DNA of 64,000 bases from Pseudoalteromonas shioyasakiensis (GCF_001550135.1 NZ_LRUE01000015.1:310001-374000), one strand, 5' to 3'. Shown: positions 35,360-45,313, counted from the stretch's first letter. The notes: generated from the sequence alone by a model not told the origin. Numbers and translations are program-made.

Positions 35360-35382
35360 AAAAAAGCCGCCCGAAGGCAGCT
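35360..35382 (-). terminator. Terminator of the TonB operon
   Basis: The stem AGCCGCC (35365-35371) pairs with GGCAGCT (35376-35382, one G-T pair) around a CGAA loop (TTCG on the minus strand). It is followed by T-residues on the minus strand, 55 nt after the TPR gene stop. Confidence 0.85.
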
Positions 35383-35436
35383 TTGGTGTTGCGATTATAA
35401 ATTAGTTCTTTTGTACGCTTACCTGTTGAATACGAT

Positions 35437-36744
35437 TTAGAGTAAAGCGGTACGTAATGTTTCGGCGTGCACTTTTTCACGCTTCACATACTTGATCCAT
35501 TGCTCAGCTAAACGCTGCGACTTTTTGTGTTTTTCCGCTTGTTCAAACGCTAAAATCGAGGCATCAAAGTTTTGTAAATTGTACTGCGCCATACCTAAGG
35601 CAACATATACATTTGATTCGAACTCTAAGCCGCCTTTATCTAGAGCTTTACGTGCTGCATCCGCTGCTTCTTCGTATTTTTCAAGATTAATACTTACCTC
35701 TGCAATACGTTGTTCGTACTGACCATGCGTTACTAAATCAGCGGCTTTTGCAAAGTAAGCAAGTGACTTTTCAGCTTCTTTTGCTTGTACCATTGCTTCT
35801 GCAACAAAGGCATAGTTTTTCGCTGATTTTTCAGCGACACCGTCTTGCATAGCTTTACTCATCACGTTCGCCGCTTTAAAAGCCAGGCCGTTGTATAAAT
35901 ACACTTGTGATAATTGACGTAAATCTGATTTAGATTTCATGAAACCTTGTTGGTATGCCGCTTCTAAAATCGCTAATTGCTTTTTCTCTGCGCCTGTTTC
36001 ACCGTACATGCCACCTAACTGAACCCAGTACTCTGGCTTGTTGTAAAGCTTAACTAAACGCTCAAGTACCTCGACCACTTTGTCAGACTGATTAAGTGAG
36101 TAGTACATTGCACGTTGTAAGATTAACCAGTTTTCTTTTGGCATTTCACCTTTGCTGTCGGCTTCTGCGATAGCTAGGTTAATGTTCTCAATGCCTTTTT
36201 GGTAATCTTTAAGCTGATAATACGCTTGAGATTTCAATACGTAATAAGCATCTGTTTTAGGCTTGTCGTTAATCACATCCCACTGTGCTAAATATTTGAT
36301 TACCTTTTCGTAATCGCTATTAGCCATTGCAAGTTGCGCTAAGCTAAAGGTGGTGCTTACACGTAATGTTTCTGGGATCGCATCTTCGTTCACTACTTTT
36401 TCAAACGATGCAATTGCTTTATCAAGGTCGTTTTCGTTGTAGTAAATAAAACCATAGAAATTATGCATCATGGCAATTTCATACGAGTTCATGCTCGAAG
36501 AGCGCTCTTGAATACTATCAAGAGCTTCTAGCCCTGCTTTTGCATCACCATCATCAGCCAGCTTCTGTGCTCGTGCTAATTGGCTATACACTTTTTCGCG
36601 CAGTGCAGGTACTCGTTTAGTTTTTTGTTCTTGTGCGTAAGCTGTTGCCAGTGTTACACCTGGTAACATGCTAACAACGCTTGGGACTACAAGGCTGCTT
36701 GTGAAAGCAGCCGCGCAAATCACGGCAACTTTTAAAGGTTTCAT
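35437..36744 (-). CDS. TPR protein of the TonB operon
   Basis: A 435-residue periplasmic tetratricopeptide protein. A signal-type N-terminus runs to about residue 37 (ending ATAYAQ). TPR-type helix pairs follow throughout (NFYGFIYYNENDLDKAIASFEKV, NYAFVAEAMVQAKEAEKSLAYF and YVALGMAQYNLQNFDASILAFEQA, quoted in parts). It is the last gene of the six-gene TonB operon, 17 nt after tonB. In vibrios a comparable TPR protein accompanies TonB2-type systems and may link the complex to receptors or peptidoglycan. Confidence 0.88.
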   Translation of the reverse strand: MKPLKVAVICAAAFTSSLVVPSVVSMLPGVTLATAYAQEQKTKRVPALREKVYSQLARAQKLADDGDAKAGLEALDSIQERSSSMNSYEIAMMHNFYGFIYYNENDLDKAIASFEKVVNEDAIPETLRVSTTFSLAQLAMANSDYEKVIKYLAQWDVINDKPKTDAYYVLKSQAYYQLKDYQKGIENINLAIAEADSKGEMPKENWLILQRAMYYSLNQSDKVVEVLERLVKLYNKPEYWVQLGGMYGETGAEKKQLAILEAAYQQGFMKSKSDLRQLSQVYLYNGLAFKAANVMSKAMQDGVAEKSAKNYAFVAEAMVQAKEAEKSLAYFAKAADLVTHGQYEQRIAEVSINLEKYEEAADAARKALDKGGLEFESNVYVALGMAQYNLQNFDASILAFEQAEKHKKSQRLAEQWIKYVKREKVHAETLRTALL

Positions 36745-36761
36745 AATCGCATTCCTCTTTT

Positions 36762-37367
36762 CTAACCGTTAATTTGGAAAGAAATTTTGTTCTGTACGCC
36801 CGCTACTTCAACAGCTTCACCGTTAACAACGCGCGGTTTATATTTAAATTTAAGTGCTGCATCCATCGCAGCGCGGTCAAACAATGACTCTGGTTCAGCT
36901 TTAATAACTTTCGGGTCACGTACTGTGCCTTGCTTGGTTACTGTAAACTCAACAATCACATAGCCTTCGATCCCACGCGATAAAGCTCGGCGCGGATAAA
37001 CAGGCGCTACTTTTACAATCGGTAAGTATTCACCGTCGCTTGATTCAAGGGCTAAGCCGCCAGCTAAGTTAACGTCGGCTTCAACACTAGCACCAAAGTC
37101 AAAATTGGCATTGCTCGCGTTAGGATCACTGTTTTGCATTTGCGGTGATTCCATTGGCGGAGGTGGCTCTTTTGGCGTTGGTGGCTTTTGCGGTTTACGT
37201 TCTTTCTTTTGCACTGTCTCTTCTTTTTTCAGACGAACAAAATCAAGTACGTTTCCTTTTACGGGCTCAGACATGGCCCCTTCACCACCGGTGATCAGTG
37301 CCTGCATGCCTAAAAACAGCATGACAGTCACGATACCAGCGATGATTAATGCAACTATATAACGCAT
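36762..37367 (-). CDS. tonB: TonB energy-transducing protein (TonB2 type)
   Basis: A 201-residue TonB protein: N-terminal membrane helix (residues 3-25), a short Pro/Lys-rich spacer (KPQKPPTPKEPPPPME, about 57-72) and the C-terminal TonB domain (about 110-201, with YPRRALSRGIEGYVIVEFTV and AALKFKYKPRVVNG). It transmits proton-motive force from ExbB/ExbD to outer-membrane receptors. The short spacer fits TonB2-type proteins. It lies 12 nt after exbD. Confidence 0.93.
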   Translation of the reverse strand: MRYIVALIIAGIVTVMLFLGMQALITGGEGAMSEPVKGNVLDFVRLKKEETVQKKERKPQKPPTPKEPPPPMESPQMQNSDPNASNANFDFGASVEADVNLAGGLALESSDGEYLPIVKVAPVYPRRALSRGIEGYVIVEFTVTKQGTVRDPKVIKAEPESLFDRAAMDAALKFKYKPRVVNGEAVEVAGVQNKISFQING

Positions 37368-37379
37368 CGCTCACATTCC

Positions 37380-37793
37380 TTATGATGCTTCTTGCGCAGC
37401 AATCGACACATCAAATGCGCCTGCAGCTCGCGATGCATCCATTACTTTAATAAGTACATCGGTTGTGGCTTTTTTATCAGCTTGAATAACCACGCTACCT
37501 TGTGGGTTTTCAGCTTTTAAGCGCTCGATATTTGCTTGTACTGCACGAACATCTACTTGGCGTTTGTTGATCCAAATTTCACCTTTGTCAGAAATAGCAA
37601 CTAAGATGTTGGCACGCTCTTTTTTCACTGCCGTTGCTGCTTCTGGGCGGTTTACATCAATACCGGCTTCTTTTACGAATGATGCTGTTACGATAAAGAA
37701 GATAAGCATGATGAAAACAACGTCTAGCATTGGCGTCATGTTGATTTCTTCTGCGTCGTCTTCTTGAAATAAGTTACCTAGTGGCGCTCTCAT
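37380..37793 (-). CDS. exbD: ExbD-type biopolymer transport protein
   Basis: A 137-residue ExbD/TolR protein: cytosolic N-terminus with EEINMTPMLDVVFIMLIFFIVTASF, where the Asp in the single membrane helix is the proton carrier, and a periplasmic domain to the end. Part of the ExbB-ExbD-TonB proton motor. The neighbouring genes lie at 12 and 45 nt in the same operon. Confidence 0.93.
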   Translation of the reverse strand: MRAPLGNLFQEDDAEEINMTPMLDVVFIMLIFFIVTASFVKEAGIDVNRPEAATAVKKERANILVAISDKGEIWINKRQVDVRAVQANIERLKAENPQGSVVIQADKKATTDVLIKVMDASRAAGAFDVSIAAQEAS

Positions 37794-37838
37794 TGTTAGT
37801 CTCCTAATGGGTGATGCTCACATCACCCTAAAATTCGT

Positions 37839-38366
37839 TTAGTGGTCTAAGACCATGTTGTCTTCAAGTAATTGCACTTCGCGTTTTGCACGACGTTGTA
37901 AGAACGTTGATGCGAAAACCCCTGAAAGTGCACCCACCATACCGGCCATTGTTGGGATAGTGGCTTTAGACACCCCTGATGCCATCGAACGTGCACTGCC
38001 TGTGCCTGTGATTGCCATTACATCAAATACTTCGATCATGCCGGTTACGGTACCTAACAGACCTAAAAGTGGACATAACGCAACCATTACGTTGATTAGC
38101 GCAAGGTTATTATTTAGTTGCATGCCAGCGCGTGAAATCATCGCTTGGCGAATTTGCTCTGCGTTCCAGCTGTTACGCTCTGCTCTATTGCTCCAAGTGC
38201 TTTTTACGTCTTTCTTGTAGCGTTTAAAGCCACCAAAGAAATACATAAAACGCTCAAGTATCAATAACCACATCGCGAAGATGAGGACCCCGATGACCAA
38301 GAGAACTTGGCCACCTGTGTCGAGGAAATCACGTAGAGCATTGATTGCATCAATCAATAGCACCAT
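37839..38366 (-). CDS. exbB: ExbB-type proton channel protein
   Basis: A 175-residue MotA/TolQ/ExbB family protein with three membrane helices (about residues 17-36, 88-110 and 130-155) and the conserved ALCPLLGLLGTVTGMIEVFD region. It forms the pentameric stator with ExbD. It starts 3 nt after the longer TtpC-type gene, so the operon has two ExbB-like proteins as in TonB2 systems. Confidence 0.92.
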   Translation of the reverse strand: MVLLIDAINALRDFLDTGGQVLLVIGVLIFAMWLLILERFMYFFGGFKRYKKDVKSTWSNRAERNSWNAEQIRQAMISRAGMQLNNNLALINVMVALCPLLGLLGTVTGMIEVFDVMAITGTGSARSMASGVSKATIPTMAGMVGALSGVFASTFLQRRAKREVQLLEDNMVLDH

Positions 38367-38369
38367 GAT

Positions 38370-39737
38370 TTATGCTCCTTTCTCGCTTCGCTCTGCGATG
38401 ATACCTGCGCTTTGCTCTTGTAAAATCAACAGCATATTTTTAGAACGCGTGTTAAGAAGTGTGTATAAGAATACTGTTGGAATAGCCACAACCAGACCAA
38501 GTACCGTTGTTACAAGTGCCTGAGAAATACCACCCGCCATTAGTTTAGGGTCACCTGTACCGAACAAGGTAATTGCTTGGAAGGTGTTAATCATACCGGT
38601 TACCGTACCTAGTAGACCAAGTAGTGGTGCTACCACAGAGATAATCTTAATTAGTGTCAGGTTACGAGTAATTTTTGGCATTTCACGAATGATTGCTTCG
38701 CTTAATTTAAGCTCAAGCGTGTCGTACGCTACATCTGGGTACTGATCTTTCACTTTCATTACGCGACCAAGTGGATTGTCATCACGTGCCACTGTGTCTT
38801 TAAGCTGACGACGGATTTTACTACCCATAATCATCAGAGATACAAAACGCTCAAGTGCAATTAGTAAAGCGATTAAACCAACACCTAAGATGATGTAACC
38901 AACCGTACCACCTTGGTGAACTTGCTCTTCAGTATCTGGTGCTTGTACTAAAAGACCTAAGATTGAACCGCCAGTTGGGTCAAGTGCAAACGGTACAACA
39001 CCTGAGTTTGCTTGTTGTAAATCAGCTGCAGTTGCTGTGTAACGGCTGCTTGGCTGACGCGTAAGCTGGCTGATTGTATTTGTAGCCGGTGTGTACTCAA
39101 GGTATTTACCATCTGCGATTAAGTTAAATGCACCAACACGCACCACTTCTTTTTGTGCTTTGCTGCCACCTTCAACGATTACATCTGTTGTAAAGCGAGA
39201 TACTTTACCTTGTTCAGTCATTTCGCGTTGTAATTCAAACCAAACTTTTTCGATATCATCGATAGAAGCAAGCTTTGACGTTGAACCCATTTTTTGTGCT
39301 AGCTCATCCATGAAGTTACTACGACCAGGAAGCTCTGCAGAAACAACTGACGTCATGAATTTATTGCTTGAATCGCCCGCTACTTGTTGTAACACACCGA
39401 ATAGCTCTTTAAGTGAACCCATACGGTTTGAAAGCGTGTCTGTTAAGTTAGCTAGCTTTACTTCGTTTTCTTCAAACTGAGTTTCTAATCGCTCAGATTC
39501 GTTAAGCATTGCAGTACGTTTTGCTTGTGTATCTTTAAGCATTTGTACTTGTTCGTTTTGACGCGCCATGAACTCTTGTTCACGTTGCTTATTCTCAGCG
39601 CTTTGTTGTGCTTTACCTTGCTCTAATGTTTTTAGTAATGAGTCTAAATCCATTGGCTCAGCCGCTAGGCTGCTACCAGCAAAACCAAGGCCAGCTGCAA
39701 ACACGGCCATTTTTGTCATTTTCGTTAATAATTTCAT
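38370..39737 (-). CDS. TtpC-type MotA/TolQ/ExbB protein with periplasmic extension
   Basis: A 455-residue protein. A signal peptide (residues 1-25, ending SLAAE) precedes a coiled-coil periplasmic region (about 35-125, with EQEFMARQNEQVQ and ESERLETQFEENEVK) and a mixed domain. The C-terminal half is an ExbB domain (about 270-445, with PLLGLLGTVTGMINTFQ). This is the architecture of vibrio TtpC, which is needed for TonB2-dependent transport. It is the second gene of the operon, 10 nt after the DUF3450 gene. Confidence 0.9.
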   Translation of the reverse strand: MKLLTKMTKMAVFAAGLGFAGSSLAAEPMDLDSLLKTLEQGKAQQSAENKQREQEFMARQNEQVQMLKDTQAKRTAMLNESERLETQFEENEVKLANLTDTLSNRMGSLKELFGVLQQVAGDSSNKFMTSVVSAELPGRSNFMDELAQKMGSTSKLASIDDIEKVWFELQREMTEQGKVSRFTTDVIVEGGSKAQKEVVRVGAFNLIADGKYLEYTPATNTISQLTRQPSSRYTATAADLQQANSGVVPFALDPTGGSILGLLVQAPDTEEQVHQGGTVGYIILGVGLIALLIALERFVSLMIMGSKIRRQLKDTVARDDNPLGRVMKVKDQYPDVAYDTLELKLSEAIIREMPKITRNLTLIKIISVVAPLLGLLGTVTGMINTFQAITLFGTGDPKLMAGGISQALVTTVLGLVVAIPTVFLYTLLNTRSKNMLLILQEQSAGIIAERSEKGA

Positions 39738-39747
39738 CTCAAACCTC

Positions 39748-40500
39748 TTATTCAGCAGCGTGGACTGGCAGTGTTAACATATCTGGGGCAAGTTGCTTAC
39801 GTGCAATGCGTAAACCTTTGTTGATTTGGCTGATTGCAGAATCTGGTAATTCAACAAACGATTTTGTTTCTTTATCCCAGCTACCTGCTTTTTTGCCGTC
39901 GCGTGTTAAATAAATAAGTTCTAAACGACCGATGCGTAAGAAATCCACTTCGCGCTCTTGGCCATCTACATTAAGTAATGCTGTGTACGCTTCGATAGTG
40001 CGACCGTAATCAACTTCTACTTGGTAAGCTTCAAGTAAGCGGCGGAATTTTTCACTTGAAGTGATGTCTGCGCGGTCCATCATTTCTTTTAATGATGCAA
40101 TACGCTTGCTACGCTCTTCAGTTAAGAAAGGTACGTCTAGTGCAACAAATTGCTCAAGACCTGTGATCATACGCATCATTAACGGCGTGATTTGACGCTC
40201 GATAACCGATACCTGATCCATTGACTCGTTTAACGCGTCCATTTCAGCAATTTGGTTGTTTAATTGCTTAGTAAGTTGCGCGTTATAAACAGTTAAGCCG
40301 TCAATTTCTTTATTAAGGGCTTTGAATTGTTGTAAACGACCTTGCATTGAATCTGCAATCTTGTCGATTTTAGTTTGTGATTGCGCTGCAGATTTGTTTA
40401 TCTCGCTGCTTTTATCAATTACTTTATCTAGATCGTTTGCATGTACTGCTGCAGATGCCGCTACAATACCTGCTAAAATCAGTGGTTTAACGCCTTTCAT
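39748..40500 (-). CDS. DUF3450 periplasmic coiled-coil protein
   Basis: A 250-residue protein and first gene of the TonB operon. A signal peptide (residues 1-21, ending VHAND) is followed by a long coiled coil (about 25-110: SEINKSAAQSQTKIDKIAD, LNNQIAEMDALNESMDQV). A C-terminal part holds YGRTIEAYTALLNVDGQEREV. DUF3450 genes often lead TtpC-ExbB-ExbD-TonB operons; a structural link between the complex and the cell wall is plausible. ATG 40500 fits the AAGG ribosome-binding site 8 nt away better than the ATG at 40509. Confidence 0.88.
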   Translation of the reverse strand: MKGVKPLILAGIVAASAAVHANDLDKVIDKSSEINKSAAQSQTKIDKIADSMQGRLQQFKALNKEIDGLTVYNAQLTKQLNNQIAEMDALNESMDQVSVIERQITPLMMRMITGLEQFVALDVPFLTEERSKRIASLKEMMDRADITSSEKFRRLLEAYQVEVDYGRTIEAYTALLNVDGQEREVDFLRIGRLELIYLTRDGKKAGSWDKETKSFVELPDSAISQINKGLRIARKQLAPDMLTLPVHAAE

Positions 40501-40804
40501 CGCATACACCTTTACTCGTTAAGTTAGCTTAATTTGCTAGTTGGGTTGTTTTATTGTGCGAAAGGATAACGATGAAAAATGACAAGCATGTTGCGCAAAA
40601 AATACAAAAATATGACAGCTGTAACAATTAGTTTATATTGGGCAAGAATAAGGCAAAAGTTGCAGAATTGTGTCCTTATTAATTTTCAATTTTTAGCTTT
40701 GGGTTCGGTTTGTTACCCTAAAGAAGGGTAAAATACTAACAAAGTAGAATACTAAAAAGTTTCTTTGATATATTACAACTCAAAATATATCTGAGATAAA
40801 CAGT
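40501..40804. other. Intergenic region between divergent TonB operon and acetyltransferase
   Basis: This AT-rich promoter region has no recognisable gene. Bases 40565-40583 match a Fur box at only 12 of 19 positions. A short ACCCTaaagaAGGGT hairpin lies near 40715. A 19-codon open frame with a possible ribosome-binding site starts at 40572 but is too short to support. Confidence 0.5.
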
Positions 40805-41290
40805 ATGGGTAAAGTCAGCTTCTTAAAATTAAACGGTAATATTGCAGATCAAGTTATCAACCTCAAAGTTAAAGAATCTCAAAAGCATCTTATCGACAAC
40901 AATGCCGAGTGGATTATTCAAGCTATTTTCAACGAAGATAGTATCAGTTATGGCATTTATGTAGATAATAAACCTGCTGGTTTAATATCTTTAATCGATC
41001 CAAGAATACTCGAAGATTTCGATGAACATTTTCAAAAAGATTATCTCTACTTGTGGCGCGTTATGGTTGACTATAATTTTCAAGGTCTTGGGCTGGGAAA
41101 ACAAGCAATTAATTTTAGTAAGCAATACGCCTCACTCGTAGGTTTGCAAGGTGTGTCACTAACCACAATGGATAAAGAAGATGGTAATGCACTTTCAATT
41201 TATCAAAAGCTTGGATTTGCTCCAACAGGAAGAAGACTAGATGATGAGATTGAATTGATTTTTAATTTTGAGCATATACATTTGGCCTAA
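40805..41290 (+). CDS. GNAT-family N-acetyltransferase
   Basis: A 161-residue acetyltransferase. The acetyl-CoA motif is VMVDYNFQGLGLGKQAI (about residues 77-93), followed by the family ending NALSIYQKLGFAPTGR (about 128-143). The layout resembles spermidine/diamine acetyltransferases of the PaiA or SpeG type, but the substrate cannot be fixed. It is a single gene. A 9-10 bp inverted repeat at 41344-41377 may terminate it. Confidence 0.87.
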   Translation: MGKVSFLKLNGNIADQVINLKVKESQKHLIDNNAEWIIQAIFNEDSISYGIYVDNKPAGLISLIDPRILEDFDEHFQKDYLYLWRVMVDYNFQGLGLGKQAINFSKQYASLVGLQGVSLTTMDKEDGNALSIYQKLGFAPTGRRLDDEIELIFNFEHIHLA

Positions 41291-41415
41291 CTCCCTGATA
41301 TATGATCTTTATTTGAGCTATTTTCATCTTCGGGCTCGTTACAAAGCCAAAACGAGGTTAATTATCACGTTTGGCTTAAAACTTTTTAATTCAATAGGCT
41401 TAACCAGCAACCAAA

Positions 41416-42021
41416 TTAAATAACGTCTATAATTTGCTGATAATTGCTTTGCCAATCTAAATAATTAACCGGGATAGCAGCATACTTCCCTTTATTTTCA
41501 AGGACTAAAGATGGAAAACCTTGAATAGGTAAGCTTCTCGCTTGGTTTATTTCGGCCATAAGCAATGAATTTATTTTTTCACTTTCAATTTCTTTAATGA
41601 ATACGTTTTTTTCTAACCCAATTTGCTCTGCAAGGCTTGTAAGGGTGCTGATGTCAGATGGATTTTGTGCATCTAAGTAGTAGGCTTTTTGAATGGCGTG
41701 TAGCATCTCTTGCTCTTTATTGTGCTGCCTTGCAAGAAGCACAGCACGGCATGCAGGGTAAGTAGAGCGTCGTGGTTGCGCGGTATGCCAAAACTCATGA
41801 TTGAATGGCGTGCCAAGCTGCTGTTCAATACGTTGCCATGTTTGCTGTAAAAACTGCTGCATATCTTTTGGCATTGGCTCATCTGAATCAGGCGCGAGGC
41901 CACCCACTTTATATTCAATAGCAAGTTTATCGCCAAGGGCTGCTTGGAGTTTTAACCAGGTTTCTCTGTAGCCCCAACACCAACTACACATTGGGTCGTA
42001 TACATAAATTAACTTTGCCAT
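41416..42021 (-). CDS. DsbA-family (FrnE-like) thiol oxidoreductase
   Basis: A 201-residue cytosolic DsbA-fold protein with no signal peptide. The thioredoxin-type active site is DPMCSWCWG at residues 10-18, followed by an all-helical insertion (about 60-150) and the cis-Pro region LPIQGFPSLVLENKGKY. CSWC cytosolic members act as disulfide isomerases or as FrnE-like proteins in redox defence. Its start codon directly abuts the stop of the diguanylate cyclase gene, so the two are co-transcribed. Confidence 0.88.
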   Translation of the reverse strand: MAKLIYVYDPMCSWCWGYRETWLKLQAALGDKLAIEYKVGGLAPDSDEPMPKDMQQFLQQTWQRIEQQLGTPFNHEFWHTAQPRRSTYPACRAVLLARQHNKEQEMLHAIQKAYYLDAQNPSDISTLTSLAEQIGLEKNVFIKEIESEKINSLLMAEINQARSLPIQGFPSLVLENKGKYAAIPVNYLDWQSNYQQIIDVI

Positions 42022-43101
42022 TTAGCTTATCTCAGTTAGATCAGAGACCACTACATTACGCCCTTTTGCTTTGGCTTTATAGAGGTTGTCGTCAGCTTGT
42101 TTAATCGCTTTACTAAATTGGCTACCACGTTCTAGGCTGGCAATACCGATACTACAGGTAATAGTCACAGACTGCCCCACATCATAAGGGATCTGTTTCT
42201 CGGCGACATAACTACGCAGTTTTTCAGCCACGGCATGGGCAATATTAAGCCCCGCTTTTGGTAGCAAAATAATAAACTCTTCGCCGCCATAACGGGCTTT
42301 TATATCTGTGCCACGTAACTTATCGTGCAGCATAGAGGTAAAGGCTATTAATGCCTGATCGCCAAAGTCATGACCATAAGTATCGTTAAGTGATTTAAAG
42401 TTATCTAAATCAATTAATAATACCGACATAGGTAAATAATTAGCCGCTTCAGCTTCAAGGCGCGGCTGAATATGCTCATAAATGTAACGACGATTGGCAA
42501 GACCTGTTAGCGGGTCTGTTAATGCATCGCGTTTTTCTATTAAAGTAATGTCAGCAATTTTTTGATGGCTTTTTTGCCTAAAGTATTCACTGATCCCAGA
42601 AAACAAAATCACCATAGAGAAAGAGGCTAAAAAGCGTGAGGTTTCAACTTGCCCGTAATGCGCTTGCCCGAAGTTGGGGCTAAACAGCAGTGCAACTGCA
42701 CTAGCATACATAATCCCAACCAACACACTGCCCACTTTTAACCCTAAGGTGACATAAGCCACAATAGGGTAAAACATAAGCCAATATAAAGCGGTGTTTT
42801 CTTTGCCGCCGGTGTATACCAATGCTACACAGAGCAGCAAAATGATCGATAAAATAATGCAGCTTACAGAGACTAAAGCACCAGTGCGAAAGTAATAGAG
42901 CATGCACAGCACAATAGTTATATCGCTCACCACTAACATAATAGTGAGCGGTAAGGCGTAAATTTGATAGTTAGATAACACTAACGAAGTGATTAATACG
43001 ATGGCAAAAAAAGCCATGGCAAATAACGTGAAGGCACGACGCTGTTTATCCGCCGTGTCGACACTGTTTAAAGTAATGGCATTAAGCCAATTTTGATCCA
43101 A
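42022..43101 (-). CDS. Membrane diguanylate cyclase (GGDEF)
   Basis: A 359-residue enzyme. The N-terminal half has about six hydrophobic helices (residues 25-190), a membrane sensor of unknown ligand. The GGDEF domain (about 192-355) has the active signature YGGEEF and, five residues upstream, RGTD, the RxxD inhibitory site for product c-di-GMP. It should make c-di-GMP and be feedback-inhibited. It lies 19 nt after a chemoreceptor gene and directly before a DsbA-like gene, in one run of same-strand genes. Confidence 0.92.
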   Translation of the reverse strand: MDQNWLNAITLNSVDTADKQRRAFTLFAMAFFAIVLITSLVLSNYQIYALPLTIMLVVSDITIVLCMLYYFRTGALVSVSCIILSIILLLCVALVYTGGKENTALYWLMFYPIVAYVTLGLKVGSVLVGIMYASAVALLFSPNFGQAHYGQVETSRFLASFSMVILFSGISEYFRQKSHQKIADITLIEKRDALTDPLTGLANRRYIYEHIQPRLEAEAANYLPMSVLLIDLDNFKSLNDTYGHDFGDQALIAFTSMLHDKLRGTDIKARYGGEEFIILLPKAGLNIAHAVAEKLRSYVAEKQIPYDVGQSVTITCSIGIASLERGSQFSKAIKQADDNLYKAKAKGRNVVVSDLTEIS

Positions 43102-43120
43102 AATTGCAGTCTCTTAACAA

Positions 43121-45010
43121 CTAAACTTTAAATTTAAGTACCAATTGCTCAAGCTCATAGAACTGGGCTTTCAATTTAGTGCACTCATTCAAGGTGTTAT
43201 TAAGATTGCTTTGACCTTGATTTGAAAGCTCACTAATTGAGTGTATATCACTGTCTAGGCTTTGAATCACTTGGTTTTGCTCAGTCGTGGCATTGGCAAC
43301 ACTGTGGTTCACCTCATCAATTGACTCAATGGCACGGGTTACCTCAGCCATTTTATCGCCTGCTACATGAGCTTGCTCAACACTCTTTTCACTGTCGCGG
43401 ATACTGGCCGTCATAACTTCAACGGCAGACGCAGAACCTTGTTGTAACTGAGAAATGGTGTCTTCGATTTCTTGTGTTGATTGTTGTGTACGGTGCGCAA
43501 GTTGGCGTACTTCGTCGGCTACAACCGCAAAACCACGACCTGCTTCACCTGCACGTGCTGCCTCTATCGCTGCATTAAGTGCTAGCAAGTTAGTTTGCTC
43601 ACTCACACCTTTGATCACTTCAAGTACTTGGCCAATGCTTACAGTGTGTGCATCTAAGCTATTAATGGTTTTTTGCGCCTGCTCCATATTACGAGATAAA
43701 GCATTAATAGCTGATAAGTTGTCAGCTAATGCAGATTGGCTTTGTAATGATTGGCTGTTAGCACTGGTTGCTAACGTTGACGCATTACTTGCACTATTTG
43801 AGATTTCTACCGCACTCGATGTCAGCTCATTGATTGCAGTTGCCACGTTATCAGTACGTTTTGTTTGGTCAGCATACATGTCGAGCGTGCCTTGAGTTTG
43901 ATTAACTAAACTCTCAACTAAGCGCTCAAGCTCAACGGTGGTATTTTTAACTTGCTCAATTGATGTATGAATTTTCTCGATGAACGCATTAAAGTAATGG
44001 CTTAGCTCGCCAAACTCGTCATTGTTTTCAACCTCAAGACGGCGGGTTAAATCCCCCTCACCCTCTGCAATATCTTTAATTGCATCGTTTAAGCGCTGCA
44101 TTGGACGCATTAAATAGCGAAGTAAAAACTGCATCATTAATACAATCGCAACTATACCTAATAGCATGTAAATAGCCGCCATATTTCTAAATGAGGCAAC
44201 TGATGAGTAAGCAATTTCTTCGTTGATCACCACACCTAAATACCAATCAACGTTTTGAATTCCTTTGATTTTGGTAAACGATACTAATTTATCTAAGCCA
44301 CCTACCTGTACTTCAACAAACTCAGATTGTAACGACAAGCTTTTACCGAACAAGTCACTCATGTTTTTGTCGTTAAATTTAGTTTCTGGGTGGCTTAAAA
44401 TGCGCCCTTCACTATCTAGTAAAAAGCCATAACCAAACCCTAAAAAGTCAATTTCGTTGACGATTTTAGTGATGGTTTTCATGTCGATGTCGGCACCTGC
44501 AACACCGCTAAACACACCGTTAGCTTGCATTGGCGCTACGGCCGAAATAGTCAGTTCATTGGTGGTTACATCAATATACGGGGCAGTAAAGGCTGTGTTT
44601 GTTTTGTTTTCAACAAGCTTGTACCACGGACGTGTTGTTGCATCGTAGTCAGGTGGTAAGACAACAGATTGGTCATTCAATACAAAGGTACCGTCGGTGA
44701 TACCGATGTAGGTATTTTTAAAGCTCCCCGCTTTGTCGGCAGTGTTCAGCTGAGTAAGTGTAAGCTCTTTGCTATCACCAAGTTGATAGGTATCAGCAAC
44801 TGACGAAACAATGGCTAATTTAGCATTTAACCAGTTAGCTATATTTTGCGACACTGACTGAGAAATCTCTTGAAGAACAAGCGAAAGCTGCTCCTGCGTT
44901 TGGCTGCGCATAGAGATGAAGTTATTAATGGTGAATAAACCGAGCACTATCACTAAAACCAGTGATGCAGCCACAGTTACCTTGGTGGTAAATTTAAGAG
45001 TGCTTTGCAT
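43121..45010 (-). CDS. Methyl-accepting chemotaxis protein, dCache sensor; sugar-operator linked
   Basis: A 629-residue chemoreceptor: TM1 near residues 10-30, periplasmic double Cache domain (about 35-265, with [18 protein letters not shown] in part and [12 protein letters not shown]), TM2 near 272-295, HAMP and a signalling domain with [21 protein letters not shown] 45010 is chosen because AGG lies 6 nt before it and the family begins a few residues before TM1. Upstream, 45101-45112 and 45214-45223 carry the same AACGTTCC palindromes as the divergent sugar genes. It is therefore probably co-regulated with sugar uptake and may sense that sugar. Confidence 0.92.
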   Translation of the reverse strand: MQSTLKFTTKVTVAASLVLVIVLGLFTINNFISMRSQTQEQLSLVLQEISQSVSQNIANWLNAKLAIVSSVADTYQLGDSKELTLTQLNTADKAGSFKNTYIGITDGTFVLNDQSVVLPPDYDATTRPWYKLVENKTNTAFTAPYIDVTTNELTISAVAPMQANGVFSGVAGADIDMKTITKIVNEIDFLGFGYGFLLDSEGRILSHPETKFNDKNMSDLFGKSLSLQSEFVEVQVGGLDKLVSFTKIKGIQNVDWYLGVVINEEIAYSSVASFRNMAAIYMLLGIVAIVLMMQFLLRYLMRPMQRLNDAIKDIAEGEGDLTRRLEVENNDEFGELSHYFNAFIEKIHTSIEQVKNTTVELERLVESLVNQTQGTLDMYADQTKRTDNVATAINELTSSAVEISNSASNASTLATSANSQSLQSQSALADNLSAINALSRNMEQAQKTINSLDAHTVSIGQVLEVIKGVSEQTNLLALNAAIEAARAGEAGRGFAVVADEVRQLAHRTQQSTQEIEDTISQLQQGSASAVEVMTASIRDSEKSVEQAHVAGDKMAEVTRAIESIDEVNHSVANATTEQNQVIQSLDSDIHSISELSNQGQSNLNNTLNECTKLKAQFYELEQLVLKFKV

Positions 45011-45100
45011 GACAAACCTGTTTGTTATTTTTTTCGTTGTTAGCCTCTTTATATTTAACAAATTTAAAGCTCTTTGTCTTATAAAATTAAGCTAAAACTA

Positions 45101-45112
45101 GAAAAACGTTCC
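45101..45112. promoter_or_regulatory. Degenerate AACGTTCC operator-like site
   Basis: This AAAACGTTCC matches 8 of 10 positions of the palindrome found at 45214 and 46701. It lies 90 bp upstream of the chemoreceptor start. Confidence 0.45.
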
Positions 45113-45213
45113 TTTTATTAAAGTACGCTTTCTTTGAAAATCAATTACTTTGTTAACGGCAGCCAATTTCACTTCTTAAGTCGTATTAATAAAAAAGCAG
45201 CAAAAAACCACTT

Positions 45214-45223
45214 GGAACGTTCC
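45214..45223. promoter_or_regulatory. GGAACGTTCC palindromic operator upstream of the chemoreceptor
   Basis: A perfect 10-bp palindrome, TGGAACGTTCCT with its neighbours, typical of LacI-family operators with a central CG. It is identical to the site between the transporter and isomerase genes. It lies in the 346-base gap between the transporter end and the chemoreceptor start, about 200 bp upstream of the latter. The rest of this gap holds a terminator at 45314-45343 and no gene. Confidence 0.6.
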
Positions 45224-45313
45224 TATAAATTATTGCTTAAACCGTCCCTGAATACGTATTCATTAAATCATTCTGTCATCTAGTTTTTTCGGTATAGCAA
45301 AAAAATGGCACAA

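Noticed and set aside
40565..40583. Fur box before the TonB operon
   Set aside because: Only 12 of 19 positions match and the right half is poor; not better than expected in AT-rich DNA.
40572..40631. 19-codon frame with AAAGGA upstream
   Set aside because: Too short and without any supporting sequence feature.
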